Position numbers and translations under genes: made by a program
In this document: piece after piece, positions 6,258 through 13,544 of the stretch
Layout of the letters: every line of letters begins with the position of its first letter
Numbering within the stretch: the stretch's first letter is position 1
Assembly (NCBI GenBank): GCA_016207585.1
Contig: JACQPI010000058.1
Coordinates: 1-14,500, forward strand
Length of the DNA: 14,500 bases
Direction of reading: 5' to 3'
From: Elusimicrobiota bacterium
Lineage (GTDB): Bacteria > Elusimicrobiota > Elusimicrobia > UBA1565 > JACRDR01
The notes under the pieces: model-generated
Database searches by the model: none
The model's input: the letters and a program-made list of their open reading frames with translations, nothing else
Told to the model about the DNA's origin: nothing

Positions 6258-6881
6258 ATGCCCCTGCTCGAATCCATATTTTCCAAAATCGCGATGAATG
6301 GGGAGGTCCCCCGGTATACCTCGGACTACGCCGCCCTGGAACGGCTCTTCCGGACGAAAACGGACGTCTGGAATTTCGAAAAGGACGGGTACGAAACGGC
6401 GCGCTTCGACAGGATCGTCGACTTGGCACGGCGAGTCCCGCACGATTCCATCCTTGAGGTCGGCTGCGCGGAAGGACACCTGACGCGGCGTCTGGCTCCC
6501 CTCGCCGGCAAAATGGCCGCGATCGACGTAAGCGCCACGGCGGTGGAAAGGGCCCGCCGGGCCGTCCCGGACGCCGACATTCGGCAGGCCCGTCTGGAGG
6601 ATGCGCGCTGGGACCGAAAATTCGATCTGGTCGTCTGCTCGGAGACGATCTATTACCTCAAGGACATTCCCGCCGCGATCCGAAAACTCAACTCCCTCGG
6701 ACGATACGTCCTGGTAACCTACACCCTCTACGAAAAAAATCGCCTGGATCCGATTTTCTCGCGGATACCCGCGATCCTCAACACCTCCTTCAATTACCTC
6801 AAGTTTTTCGATGCCGACAGGATCGTGAATTGGCGCGGCATCCGGATCGTGCTGTGGTGGTCGGGGGCTCCATGGCGCTGA
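6258..6881 (+). CDS. NodS-like SAM-dependent methyltransferase
   Basis: 207 residues from ATG 6258. The Rossmann-type class I methyltransferase core is clear: motif I SILEVGCAEG (64-73, the SAM-binding glycine loop), motif II acidic residue in AAIDVS (87-92, D90), then FDLVVCSETIYYLKD (122-136). The SE.(I/G)YYL string is characteristic of the NodS/PF05401 group. NodS N-methylates the deacetylated sugar of Nod factors; the substrate of this protein cannot be inferred. I chose this ATG because it precedes the first family-like helix and has AAGGA (6242-6246) 11 bases upstream. The longer in-frame reading upstream, back to 5907, would overlap the transporter gene completely. It starts 14 bases after the transporter stop and overlaps hmgA by 10 bases. 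Confidence 0.88.
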   Translation: MPLLESIFSKIAMNGEVPRYTSDYAALERLFRTKTDVWNFEKDGYETARFDRIVDLARRVPHDSILEVGCAEGHLTRRLAPLAGKMAAIDVSATAVERARRAVPDADIRQARLEDARWDRKFDLVVCSETIYYLKDIPAAIRKLNSLGRYVLVTYTLYEKNRLDPIFSRIPAILNTSFNYLKFFDADRIVNWRGIRIVLWWSGAPWR

Positions 6882-8083
6882 TCGTGCGTCGAGGACGCCT
6901 CCCCGCCACGCCCCACACGGAATTCCGTTTCGACTCCCGCTTCACCCTGGAGGAAATCCACGGAAGCTTCGGCTTCAGCGGCCCCTACTCCCGCAAGATT
7001 CATTTGCGCCGCTACCCGACCGTCCAGGCAAAACCGCCTCGCCTGGGCGATTTCGACCTGACCCCGGCGGCCCCGCGCGCGAAACTCGCGCTTCAGCCGT
7101 ACCACATTCGCTCCTCCCGCATTCCGTTTTTCTCCGACGCGATCCGGGGCCGCGTCCCGCTTCTCCACGGTCCAAGCACCGTCGTGTCGGTCGCCAAGCC
7201 GAAGTCGAGCACGCCGAAAGACGCCTTCTTTCGCAACGGCGAAAAACATGAACTCTATTACGTCCAGGAGGGGCGGGGAACGCTGCAAACCGAGTACGGG
7301 AGCCTGCCGCTGCGCAAGGGGCTCTACGTGGTGATCCCCAAGGGCACGACGTACCAGGTCTTTTTGGAAACCCGCACCGCGTTCTTCTTGGTCATCGAGT
7401 CGAGCAGCCTCATCGAATTTCCTCCGCACTACCTCAACCACGCCGGGCAGGCCAAGCTGACGGCCCCCATCGTGGAGACGGAGATCGAGCTCCCGAGGCT
7501 CGCCTCCCCGATCGACCGCCTGGGCCGCTTCGCGATCGACGTCAAGCACGACGGCGGCCGCATCACCCGGCTCACCTTGGGCCACCACCCCTTCGATTTG
7601 GTCGGCTGGGAAGGGAGCCTCTACCCCTTCGGCTTTCACATCGACAACCACCACGGCATCGCAAGAGAAATCCACACCGCCCCGCCCATGCACCAGACGT
7701 TCCAGGCGGGCGCGCCTCCCTCCAGCGGGTTTTCGATCTGCTCCTTCGTTCCCCAGATGGAAGGCTGGCATCCCAAGGAAATCCCGGCGCCCTACGCGCA
7801 CTACAACGTGGACTCCGACGAATGCATGTTCTTCTCGAACGTGCGCTACGGCGCCCGTACCGGAATCATCGAGGAAGGCTCCATCACCTTCCACCCGGGC
7901 GCCCTGCCGCACAGCCCCCACGGCCGCGCCGCCGAGCTCTCGACGGCATCGAGGGGCCGGAAATCCCAGCGCCTGGCCGTCATGCTCGACACATTCTTCG
8001 AGAACCTCTCGATCACGCAAGCCGCCTATCGTTTTCGCGACCCGCGCTATCCCCTCAGTTGGCACGCCGCGCAGTTGGGGTGA
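6872..8083 (+). CDS. hmgA: Homogentisate 1,2-dioxygenase
   Basis: 403 residues from ATG 6872, close to the usual 380-440. It opens the homogentisate ring with Fe(II) and O2 to give maleylacetoacetate, a cytoplasmic step of tyrosine and phenylalanine breakdown. The N-terminus RGRLPATPHTEFRF...HGSFGFSGPYS matches the family start. The cupin-like region has KHELYYVQEGRGTL (125-138). The iron-site region is PAPYAHYNVDSDE (305-317) followed by GSITFHPGALPHSPH (336-350), so H310, E317 and H347 are the probable counterparts of human H335, E341 and H371. The His-to-Glu spacing is one residue longer than in the human enzyme, as I recall for the NVDSDE-type bacterial group. Upstream in-frame ATG 6830 would add 14 residues lying inside the methyltransferase gene, so I prefer 6872. 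The HPPD-like gene follows after 4 bases. Confidence 0.92.
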   Translation: MALIVRRGRLPATPHTEFRFDSRFTLEEIHGSFGFSGPYSRKIHLRRYPTVQAKPPRLGDFDLTPAAPRAKLALQPYHIRSSRIPFFSDAIRGRVPLLHGPSTVVSVAKPKSSTPKDAFFRNGEKHELYYVQEGRGTLQTEYGSLPLRKGLYVVIPKGTTYQVFLETRTAFFLVIESSSLIEFPPHYLNHAGQAKLTAPIVETEIELPRLASPIDRLGRFAIDVKHDGGRITRLTLGHHPFDLVGWEGSLYPFGFHIDNHHGIAREIHTAPPMHQTFQAGAPPSSGFSICSFVPQMEGWHPKEIPAPYAHYNVDSDECMFFSNVRYGARTGIIEEGSITFHPGALPHSPHGRAAELSTASRGRKSQRLAVMLDTFFENLSITQAAYRFRDPRYPLSWHAAQLG

Positions 8084-8087
8084 CGCC

Positions 8088-8939
8088 ATGAGCCCTTCCG
8101 CCAAGAAACCGACTCCCGTGAAAAAAAACCAGCGCCCCGCAAGCATCCGCGCGGCCAAGCCGGCTTTTCTCAATCTCGTCTCGGACCACATGACCCTGCT
8201 CGTCCAGCCCTCGCTCTACAACTTCATGTACGCGTTCTTCCGCATCGTCTTGGGAGTCCCTCGGGAAGAGATCATTTACGAAAAGCGCCGGAAGTGGCCC
8301 GGCGGCGCAGGGGAGGTCTCCATGACTTTTGCGGCCAAGATCGGCGAGGTATCCCGGGAGAAAAGCGCCGCGTTGGCTCGGACCGCGATCGCGGTGGTCC
8401 AGCCCTCCGAGCCCTCGGGCCAAAGCTCGCACGTGCGCACCATGCTCGACAGCCGCGGCGCGATCGCCCATTGGCAGCATGTCGCCCTGCGAACCCCCGA
8501 CCTTTTGAGCTTTCATCGCCACGCCGCGGCGCACGGAGTCAACTTCATCACGCCGATCCTGAAAGACCAAGATGAGGACCTCCTGCAGGTCTTCACCGGA
8601 GAGCTCTTTCTCCCCGGCACGCGCCCGAGCGGGATATTCTTCGAATTCGTGCAGCGGGACCTGACCCCGCAGCTCCTTCGCCGGCTCGCCTCCTCGGATC
8701 GCCAGTCGTGGTTTCGGGACCGGACATTCCTGGGGCTCTATGGCGAGAAGGAGCGGGAATACCAAAGCGGCCGGGTCACCCCGATCCTCGATCATGCCCT
8801 GATGGACCGACTACAGTCGCTCTGGAGAGACAGGCCGGTTTGGAGCGTCACGGAGGAAGATTTGACCGAGGCGAGCCGCGTGATGCGCGAGTACGTCCGC
8901 GCGAAATCCGGACAGCGTTCGGCGGCCGCCGCGCCGTAG
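8088..8939 (+). CDS. Short 4-hydroxyphenylpyruvate dioxygenase-like protein (C-terminal catalytic domain only)
   Basis: 283 residues, against about 350-400 for HPPD. The catalytic C-terminal domain is recognisable: VSDHMTLLV (31-39), WQHVALRTPDLLSFHRHAAAHGVNFI (129-154) and LLQVFTGELF...SGIFFEFVQR (165-190). H34, H131 and E186 sit where HPPD holds its Fe(II) ligands. The whole N-terminal HPPD domain (about 150 residues) is absent, replaced by a basic, probably disordered 25-residue leader. The stretch between the second His and the Glu is also shorter (55 residues against about 82 in the Pseudomonas enzyme). Adjacency to hmgA, 4 bases away, suggests it makes homogentisate, but hydroxymandelate synthase-like or another VOC dioxygenase activity is possible. 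The start at ATG 8088 is likely; GTG 8118 is an alternative. No N-terminal domain remnant lies upstream, so this is not a recent frameshift. Confidence 0.8.
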   Translation: MSPSAKKPTPVKKNQRPASIRAAKPAFLNLVSDHMTLLVQPSLYNFMYAFFRIVLGVPREEIIYEKRRKWPGGAGEVSMTFAAKIGEVSREKSAALARTAIAVVQPSEPSGQSSHVRTMLDSRGAIAHWQHVALRTPDLLSFHRHAAAHGVNFITPILKDQDEDLLQVFTGELFLPGTRPSGIFFEFVQRDLTPQLLRRLASSDRQSWFRDRTFLGLYGEKEREYQSGRVTPILDHALMDRLQSLWRDRPVWSVTEEDLTEASRVMREYVRAKSGQRSAAAAP

Positions 8940-8973
8940 CAACATCGGCGGCCCGCGCGCGAAAGCAGGCTTT

Positions 8974-9960
8974 ATGCGACTGGCTCAACCGGCTTGGCTG
9001 TTTCTGATCCCGGCCGTCCTGGCGGCCGGATGGCTTGCACGGCGCGCCCTATCCCGCCGCCGAGCGACCCTCGTATTCCCCGAGGCGGCCCAGGCGGCCG
9101 CAGCCGAACCTTCCTCCATGGCGTTGGACATGACGCCATTTCTTTTCAAAACGGTCTCCTTGGTCTTGATCGTCGTCGCTTTGGCTCGCCCGCAGCTCGT
9201 GGAACGCCGCTTCGGGGGACCGGCTCAGGGCATCGATATCATCCTCGCGCTCGACACCTCGCAAAGCATGCTGGCGCTCGATTTCGATCCCGCGGACCGC
9301 ATCACCGCGGCCAAGGAGACCGCCAAGCGCTTTATCCAGGGACGCGTCCAGGACCGCATCGGGCTCGTCGTGTTCGGAGGCGCGCCCATCGTCGCCTGCC
9401 CGCTCACCCTCGACAGCGAGGCCCTTCTGGACTTCCTGGAAAACATTCAAGCCGGCATGACGCGCACCGAGGGGACCGCGATCGGCGACGGCCTGGTCGC
9501 GGCGGTCGACTCCCTGCGGCCCAGCCCCGCCAAGAGCAAGGTAATCGTCCTCTTGACCGACGGGGCCAACAACGCGGGGGCGATCGATCCGATCACCGCG
9601 GCCAAGACCGCCGCGAGCTTCGGGATCAAAGTCCACGCCATCGGCACCGGCAAGCGGGGGGAGACCCTCCTCCCCGTCGATACGCCGATGGGGCGCCAAC
9701 TGGCCCGCATTCCCGACGAGCTCGACGAGGAGTCCCTGCTCAAAATCGCCGCCGAGACGGATGGGAAATACTTCCGGGCCACCAACGTCAAGGAACTCTC
9801 CGGCATCTTCGCCGACATCGACCGTATGGAGACGACCGAGATCGCCAAGCCGGTCGTCACCTCTGCGACCGACCTCTACGCCTGGTTCGTCCTTCCGGCC
9901 TTGTTCCTCTTGCTGTCCGAGGCGGCGCTCGCGCGCACGCTCCTGTTGAGGATTCCGTAG
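8974..9960 (+). CDS. batA: BatA: membrane VWA-domain protein
   Basis: 328 residues with the standard BatA layout. Two membrane segments lie at the N-terminus (about 5-22 and 55-72, the second ending in ALARPQ), a VWA domain spans about 86-290, and a closing membrane segment lies near 303-322. The metal-ion-dependent adhesion site is intact: DTSQS (94-98), T168 in EGTAIGDG and D196 in LLTDGANN. The late motif TDGKYFRATNVKELSGIFADID (about 264-285) is typical of BatA/BatB. Bat proteins form a membrane complex that supports envelope integrity or stress tolerance in Bacteroides, Francisella and spirochaetes; the biochemical role is not settled. It begins 34 bases after the HPPD-like gene, with only a weak AGCAGG-type SD. 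Its stop is directly followed by the ATG of batB. Confidence 0.95.
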   Translation: MRLAQPAWLFLIPAVLAAGWLARRALSRRRATLVFPEAAQAAAAEPSSMALDMTPFLFKTVSLVLIVVALARPQLVERRFGGPAQGIDIILALDTSQSMLALDFDPADRITAAKETAKRFIQGRVQDRIGLVVFGGAPIVACPLTLDSEALLDFLENIQAGMTRTEGTAIGDGLVAAVDSLRPSPAKSKVIVLLTDGANNAGAIDPITAAKTAASFGIKVHAIGTGKRGETLLPVDTPMGRQLARIPDELDEESLLKIAAETDGKYFRATNVKELSGIFADIDRMETTEIAKPVVTSATDLYAWFVLPALFLLLSEAALARTLLLRIP

Positions 9961-11688
9961 ATGGACCTATTCCAGAACCCTTTTTATCTGTTGGCCGCGG
10001 CGCTCTGGGTCGCCGGGGCTTGGGCATTGAAGGCCTATGCCGACAGGCGCCGCTTCCGGCTTCTCTCCCTGCTCGGAAGGCCGGCGACGCTCCTGCGCCT
10101 CATCCCAGCCGAAACCGACGGCCGCCGCCGCGTCCAATGGGCCCTTCAGACGGCCGGGATCGCCTTTCTATTCATAGCGCTGGCCGGGCCCCAGTGGGGC
10201 GTCGAGCTGGTCACCACCCGCTCCCAGGAACTCCAGGTGCTTTTGGCGGTCGACACCTCGCTTTCGATGCTCGCCGAGGACGCCAAACCGAGCCGCATCG
10301 AGAAGGCCAAGCGCGAGATGGCCGAGATGATCGAAGGGCTCAAAGGCGAGAGAGTCGGCATCCTCACCTTCGCCGGCGCCGCCCACGTCCAGTGCCCCTT
10401 GACGACCGATAGTGAGGCCGCGAGATCCTTCCTCGGCTCGATCCGGGTCGGCATGGTGCCTCAAGCGGGAACCGCGATCGCCGATACCCTGGAGCTGGGG
10501 ACGAAAATCCTATCGAAATACCCCGGCCATAAGGCGATCGTCCTGCTGACCGACGGCGAGGATCGCCGCCGCGACCCCATGGAGCCGGCGCGCGAGGCGA
10601 CCCAGGCGGGCGTCCATCTCTACATTGTCGGCGTCGGCAGCCCGGAGGGGGAACCGATCCCCCTCAAGGACGATCAAGGCAAGACGACCGGCTATCTCAA
10701 GGACCGCGGCGGAAAAACCGTCGTAAGCAAACTGCAGGAGGAGGCCTCCATCCGGCTGGCCGCGGCGGCCCAAGGCGCCTACTATCGCGCGACCCCCGAG
10801 GAAGCGGAAGCCCGGGAGGTGCTGCGCCATATCCGGGCGCTGGAGCGCTCGAGCGCCCGCGCCGGCTCCACCCGCCGCTACAAGAACCGCTACGCCGTCG
10901 CGCTCTTGCTGGGATTTCTCTTGCTGCTCCTGGAGATGTTCGTGCCGGAGCGGGGGGACTGGAGGCCGCCCCTTTTGCGAAGGCCGCGCCGCCCGTCCGA
11001 TCGCGCGGCGACCGCCCCATTGGCGCTCGTCCTTGGAGCCTTGCTCCTATGCGGCTGCGACAGGAGCCGGTCCGTCCGGGATCTCTGGCGCGGAAACCGC
11101 GCCTACCACAAGGAGACTTTCGACCAGGCCCTGGCCCGCTACCGCGAAGCGCTGCGCGAAGCCCCCAAGGATCCGCGGCCCGTTTTCAATTCGGGCGCGG
11201 CGCAATACAAGCTGGGAAACCTCGATGAGGCTCAACAATCGTTCTCTTCCCTGGCGGCCCCGCCGAAGCTTCCCGCGACCCTGCGCTCGAAGGCCTTCTA
11301 CAACCTGGGAAACACCCACTACCGTAAAAGCGAGTTGAAAGAGGCGGCCGAGGCCTATAGGCAGTGCCTCCTTCTGGATCCGAGCGATGAAGACTGCCGC
11401 CATAATCTCGTCAAGACCTTGCAGCAGCTCAAGAATCCCCAATCGCAAAAGGACAAGAAGGACCCGCAGAAAAAATCCGGAGGGCAAGACCAAAAACAGC
11501 CGCCGCAGGACCAGGACCCGCAGAAGTCGGGGCCGAAGCCGGATCGCCCCAGACCTCAATCGGGACTTTCCCAAGAAGACGCCCAAAGGATCCTCCAGGC
11601 GGTCCAGGAGCGCCAGAAGGAAGTTCCCAGGCCCCAGCCTTCATGGCAGAAGCAGCCGGACCGGCCTCCTGAGGAGGTCGACTGGTGA
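9961..11688 (+). CDS. batB: BatB-BatC fusion: VWA membrane protein with C-terminal TPR domain
   Basis: 575 residues combining two normally separate proteins. Residues 1-330 are BatB: N-terminal membrane segments (about 8-24 and 61-78), a VWA domain with DTSLS (98-102), T171 and D198 in LLTDGED, and a membrane segment at 311-327. Residues about 340-575 are BatC-like: a second hydrophobic stretch, APLALVLGALLLCGC (352-366), then TPR repeats (about 373-480, such as ALARYREALREAPKDPRPVFNSG and SKAFYNLGNTHYRKSELKEAAEAYRQ). A long Lys/Gln/Pro/Asp-rich linker (about 490-535) follows, then a conserved amphipathic end SQEDAQRILQAVQERQKEV. The LLCGC sequence looks like a lipobox, so a separate BatC lipoprotein could also be made from an internal TTG. 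The start ATG abuts the batA stop. The stop TGA overlaps the batD GTG. The fusion itself is seen directly; no stop separates the halves. Confidence 0.93.
   Translation: MDLFQNPFYLLAAALWVAGAWALKAYADRRRFRLLSLLGRPATLLRLIPAETDGRRRVQWALQTAGIAFLFIALAGPQWGVELVTTRSQELQVLLAVDTSLSMLAEDAKPSRIEKAKREMAEMIEGLKGERVGILTFAGAAHVQCPLTTDSEAARSFLGSIRVGMVPQAGTAIADTLELGTKILSKYPGHKAIVLLTDGEDRRRDPMEPAREATQAGVHLYIVGVGSPEGEPIPLKDDQGKTTGYLKDRGGKTVVSKLQEEASIRLAAAAQGAYYRATPEEAEAREVLRHIRALERSSARAGSTRRYKNRYAVALLLGFLLLLLEMFVPERGDWRPPLLRRPRRPSDRAATAPLALVLGALLLCGCDRSRSVRDLWRGNRAYHKETFDQALARYREALREAPKDPRPVFNSGAAQYKLGNLDEAQQSFSSLAAPPKLPATLRSKAFYNLGNTHYRKSELKEAAEAYRQCLLLDPSDEDCRHNLVKTLQQLKNPQSQKDKKDPQKKSGGQDQKQPPQDQDPQKSGPKPDRPRPQSGLSQEDAQRILQAVQERQKEVPRPQPSWQKQPDRPPEEVDW
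10961..10965 (+). promoter_or_regulatory. Internal Shine-Dalgarno inside batB-batC
   Basis: GGAGG ends 9 bases before an in-frame TTG at 10975. Alone it is a common pentamer, but its placement directly before a codon that opens a complete lipoprotein-type signal peptide makes internal initiation plausible. Confidence 0.35.
10975..11688 (+). other. batC: Possible internally initiated BatC lipoprotein
   Basis: Starting at TTG 10975 (residue 339 of the fusion) gives 237 residues. They begin with a basic n-region (MRRPRRPSDR), a hydrophobic core (APLALVLGALLL) and a lipobox-like LCGC, with the last Cys (fusion residue 366) as the lipid-modified candidate. TPR repeats and the charged BatC tail follow. 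A GGAGG stands 9 bases upstream. In the full-length fusion the same stretch would be a second membrane helix right after the BatB helix, which would put the TPRs back on the BatB VWA side. This is an inference from sequence layout; a relic of an older separate gene is the alternative. Confidence 0.4.
11665..11677 (+). promoter_or_regulatory. batD Shine-Dalgarno within a small hairpin
   Basis: CCTCC (11665-11669), TGA loop, GGAGG (11673-11677): the SD of batD is preceded by its own complement and could fold into a 5-bp hairpin. Six to seven bases then lead to GTG 11685. A ribosome finishing batB-batC (stop at 11686) would open it, which would make batD translation depend on upstream translation. 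Confidence 0.4.
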
Positions 11689-13544
11689 AGGCGCTGCGCG
11701 TCGCGGCCGCATGGCTCGCGTTGATCCTCTTGGGCCGGCTCGCCTCGGCCCAGGAGCTGTCGATCTCCGCCTCCGTGAATAAAAACGTCGTCTCCCTGCA
11801 AGACCAGATCGCGCTTTCGGTAACGGTCAGCGGCCCCTCCGCCAGCCTCCCGGAACCCCAACTGCCCTCCCTGCCGAACTTCACGGTCTACTCCTCGGGA
11901 AGAAGCCAGAACCTGTCGATCGTCAATGGCCAGGTCTCCAGCTCCATCGCCTACACCTACATCCTGACTCCTCGATTCCATGGGAAGGTCACCATCGCGC
12001 CGATCTCGATAACGGCCCAGGGCAAGAAGGTGGAGACCGCGCCGATCGACATCCAGGTCGTGCGCGACCCGGGAGCCGCCGGGGCCCATCGAGGCTCCCC
12101 CGGCCCTGCCTCTCCGGCGCCCGGCACAGCGGGCAAGGATGTACAACCTCTTCCCGCGGCGCCGGATATCGCCATCACCGCATCCGTGGACAAGAAAAAA
12201 GTCTACGTAAACGAGCAGGTGACCCTCTCGGTCCGATTCTACGCGGCGGTCCCGCTTCTGGGGAACCCTCAATACGTCCCTCCGTCCATCCACGGATTCC
12301 TTTCGGAGGACCTGCCCCCCGAGCGGCACCAACGGGCATCCCTGCATGGAAGGGTTTACAGCGTCTCGGAAATCAGAACGGCTTTATTCCCGACACGGCC
12401 GGGGCGTCTGGTCATCAGCCCGGCCATGGTGCGCTGCCAGGTGCAGTCCGACATGAACGCCGACCCTTTCGCCCCCGATTTCTTCCAACGCTTTTTCAGC
12501 CAGGGCGTGTTCTCCGGCCAGACGCGGGAGCTCAAGACGGACTCGATCGTCCTCCAGGTCGAGCCCCTCCCGGAACAAGGCAAGCCCGACTCTTTCTCGG
12601 GCGCGGTAGGCCGATTGCGCGCGACGGCCGAGGCGGACAAGCGCCAAGCCCAGGTGGGAGAGGCCGTCACCCTCTCGATCACGATTTCCGGTTCAGGCAA
12701 CCTCAAGACCGTGGCCCCCCCGCCGCTGCCGGCGATTGCCTCCCTGCGGGCTTACGACACGCTCAGCAGCCTCGCGATCCGCAAGGAGGGAGACGTCGTT
12801 CAGGGCTCGAAGACCTTCAAGACCGTCCTCGTCCCTCGCGCCTCCGGACGGCTGAGCATTCCCTCCGTTCCCTTCAGCTACTTCGACCCCGCCCGGCAGA
12901 GCTATGTCCGCGCGGGCACCCAGACGATCGAACTGGAGATCAGTCCTGCCTCCGCGACCTCTCCGGCCGCCAGTTTCGTCGCGTCCAGCGCCGCCGCGCC
13001 AGAACTCTCCGCCATCGGGGAGGATATCCGCTATATCCACGAGTCGCAGCGCCGCAACACCGTTTCGGCGGGACTCGTCGCCTTTGGACGGTTGAACACG
13101 CTCCACATCCTCCCGTTCTCGGCGTTTCTGCTGAGCCTCGGGCTCCATCTTTACAGGAAAAAGATCAACGCCGACCCGGCGGGAGCGCGCCTGCGCGCCG
13201 CCCTATCGAACGCGCAACGCTCCATCCGGCGCGCCGAGAAACGCCGCGCGGACGGCGAACCGGGGCCGGCGTGCGCCCTCTTGTGGGATGCCCTGGAAGA
13301 CTTTTTGTCCGACACGCTGAACCAGCCCGTATCCGCGATGACGCTGCGGCAAACGATGGAACTGCTGCAAGCGCGGTTTCCTCGCGTCCCGCAAGACGCC
13401 TGGTCCGATTTAAAAACCCTATGGGAAGAGCTCGACCTCCTGCGTTTTGCGGGTGCCAACGCGGCCACCCCCCCCAGAGTCGCGCAGCTCGCAACGATCA
13501 CCTCGACCCTGCTGAAAAAAATAGATAGGGAGATGAGGGCATGA
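11685..13544 (+). CDS. batD: BatD: periplasmic beta-domain protein with C-terminal anchor
   Basis: 619 residues. Signal peptide 1-23 (hydrophobic AAAWLALILLG, cleavage after ASA or ASAQ). The periplasmic part has three BatD-type beta regions. The first (about 24-128) has LPSLPNFTVYSSGRSQNLSIVNGQ and SSSIAYTYILTPRFHGKVTI. The second (about 161-300) has ITASVDKKKVYVNEQVTLSV. The third (about 303-425) has RATAEADKRQAQVGEAVTLSITISG and TFKTVLVPRASGRLSIP. A Gly/Pro/Ala linker (about 130-160) holds copy 2 of the dispersed repeat. One membrane segment near 470-488 precedes a helical cytoplasmic domain (about 495-619). BatD is the large periplasmic partner of BatA and BatB. GTG 11685 overlaps the batB-batC stop by 4 bases and is preceded by GAGGAGGT. 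The stop overlaps the batE ATG by 4 bases. Confidence 0.94.
   Translation: MKALRVAAAWLALILLGRLASAQELSISASVNKNVVSLQDQIALSVTVSGPSASLPEPQLPSLPNFTVYSSGRSQNLSIVNGQVSSSIAYTYILTPRFHGKVTIAPISITAQGKKVETAPIDIQVVRDPGAAGAHRGSPGPASPAPGTAGKDVQPLPAAPDIAITASVDKKKVYVNEQVTLSVRFYAAVPLLGNPQYVPPSIHGFLSEDLPPERHQRASLHGRVYSVSEIRTALFPTRPGRLVISPAMVRCQVQSDMNADPFAPDFFQRFFSQGVFSGQTRELKTDSIVLQVEPLPEQGKPDSFSGAVGRLRATAEADKRQAQVGEAVTLSITISGSGNLKTVAPPPLPAIASLRAYDTLSSLAIRKEGDVVQGSKTFKTVLVPRASGRLSIPSVPFSYFDPARQSYVRAGTQTIELEISPASATSPAASFVASSAAAPELSAIGEDIRYIHESQRRNTVSAGLVAFGRLNTLHILPFSAFLLSLGLHLYRKKINADPAGARLRAALSNAQRSIRRAEKRRADGEPGPACALLWDALEDFLSDTLNQPVSAMTLRQTMELLQARFPRVPQDAWSDLKTLWEELDLLRFAGANAATPPRVAQLATITSTLLKKIDREMRA
12118..12165 (+). 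repeat. Dispersed 48-bp palindrome-bearing repeat, copy 2
   Basis: Matches 6185-6232 at 40 of 48 positions, ungapped. The identical blocks are 12129-12139 (GCGGGCAAGGA) and 12147-12165 (19 bases), plus CGCCCGG at 12118-12124. A weaker form of the same hairpin is kept (GCGGG/CCCGC outer stem, AGG/CCT inner stem). It is read in the same frame as copy 1, as AGKDVQPLPAAP, in the linker between the first two BatD beta regions. Confidence 0.6.

Noticed and set aside
8121..8128. A8 run followed by C (an A AAA AAC slippery heptamer) near the start of the HPPD-like gene
   Set aside because: It fits the -1 slip pattern, but the main frame carries the full catalytic domain and the -1 frame only continues into a shadow reading. 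The run lies in a Lys-rich leader where AAA codons are expected. A phase-variable length cannot be judged from one sequence.
6794..8191. Long minus-strand open frame (465 codons) opposite hmgA
   Set aside because: It is the mirror of a clear HmgA reading frame in GC-rich DNA. The translation shows no recognisable domain, and the + strand protein is full length with the iron-site residues in place.
8994..10412. Long + strand frame (472 codons) overlapping batA and batB
   Set aside because: It is Arg/Pro/Gly-rich shadow translation of two well-supported VWA genes in another frame, with no domain of its own.
10862..10980. Sequencing frameshift or missing stop creating the batB-batC fusion
   Set aside because: The frame is continuous and the linker composition looks like normal coding sequence, with no stop in the linker in this frame. 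An assembly error removing a stop cannot be fully excluded without reads or relatives.
13515..13521. A7 run at the end of batD
   Set aside because: It encodes Lys-Lys just before the stop, and the normal ATGA overlap with batE follows. No frameshift product is suggested.
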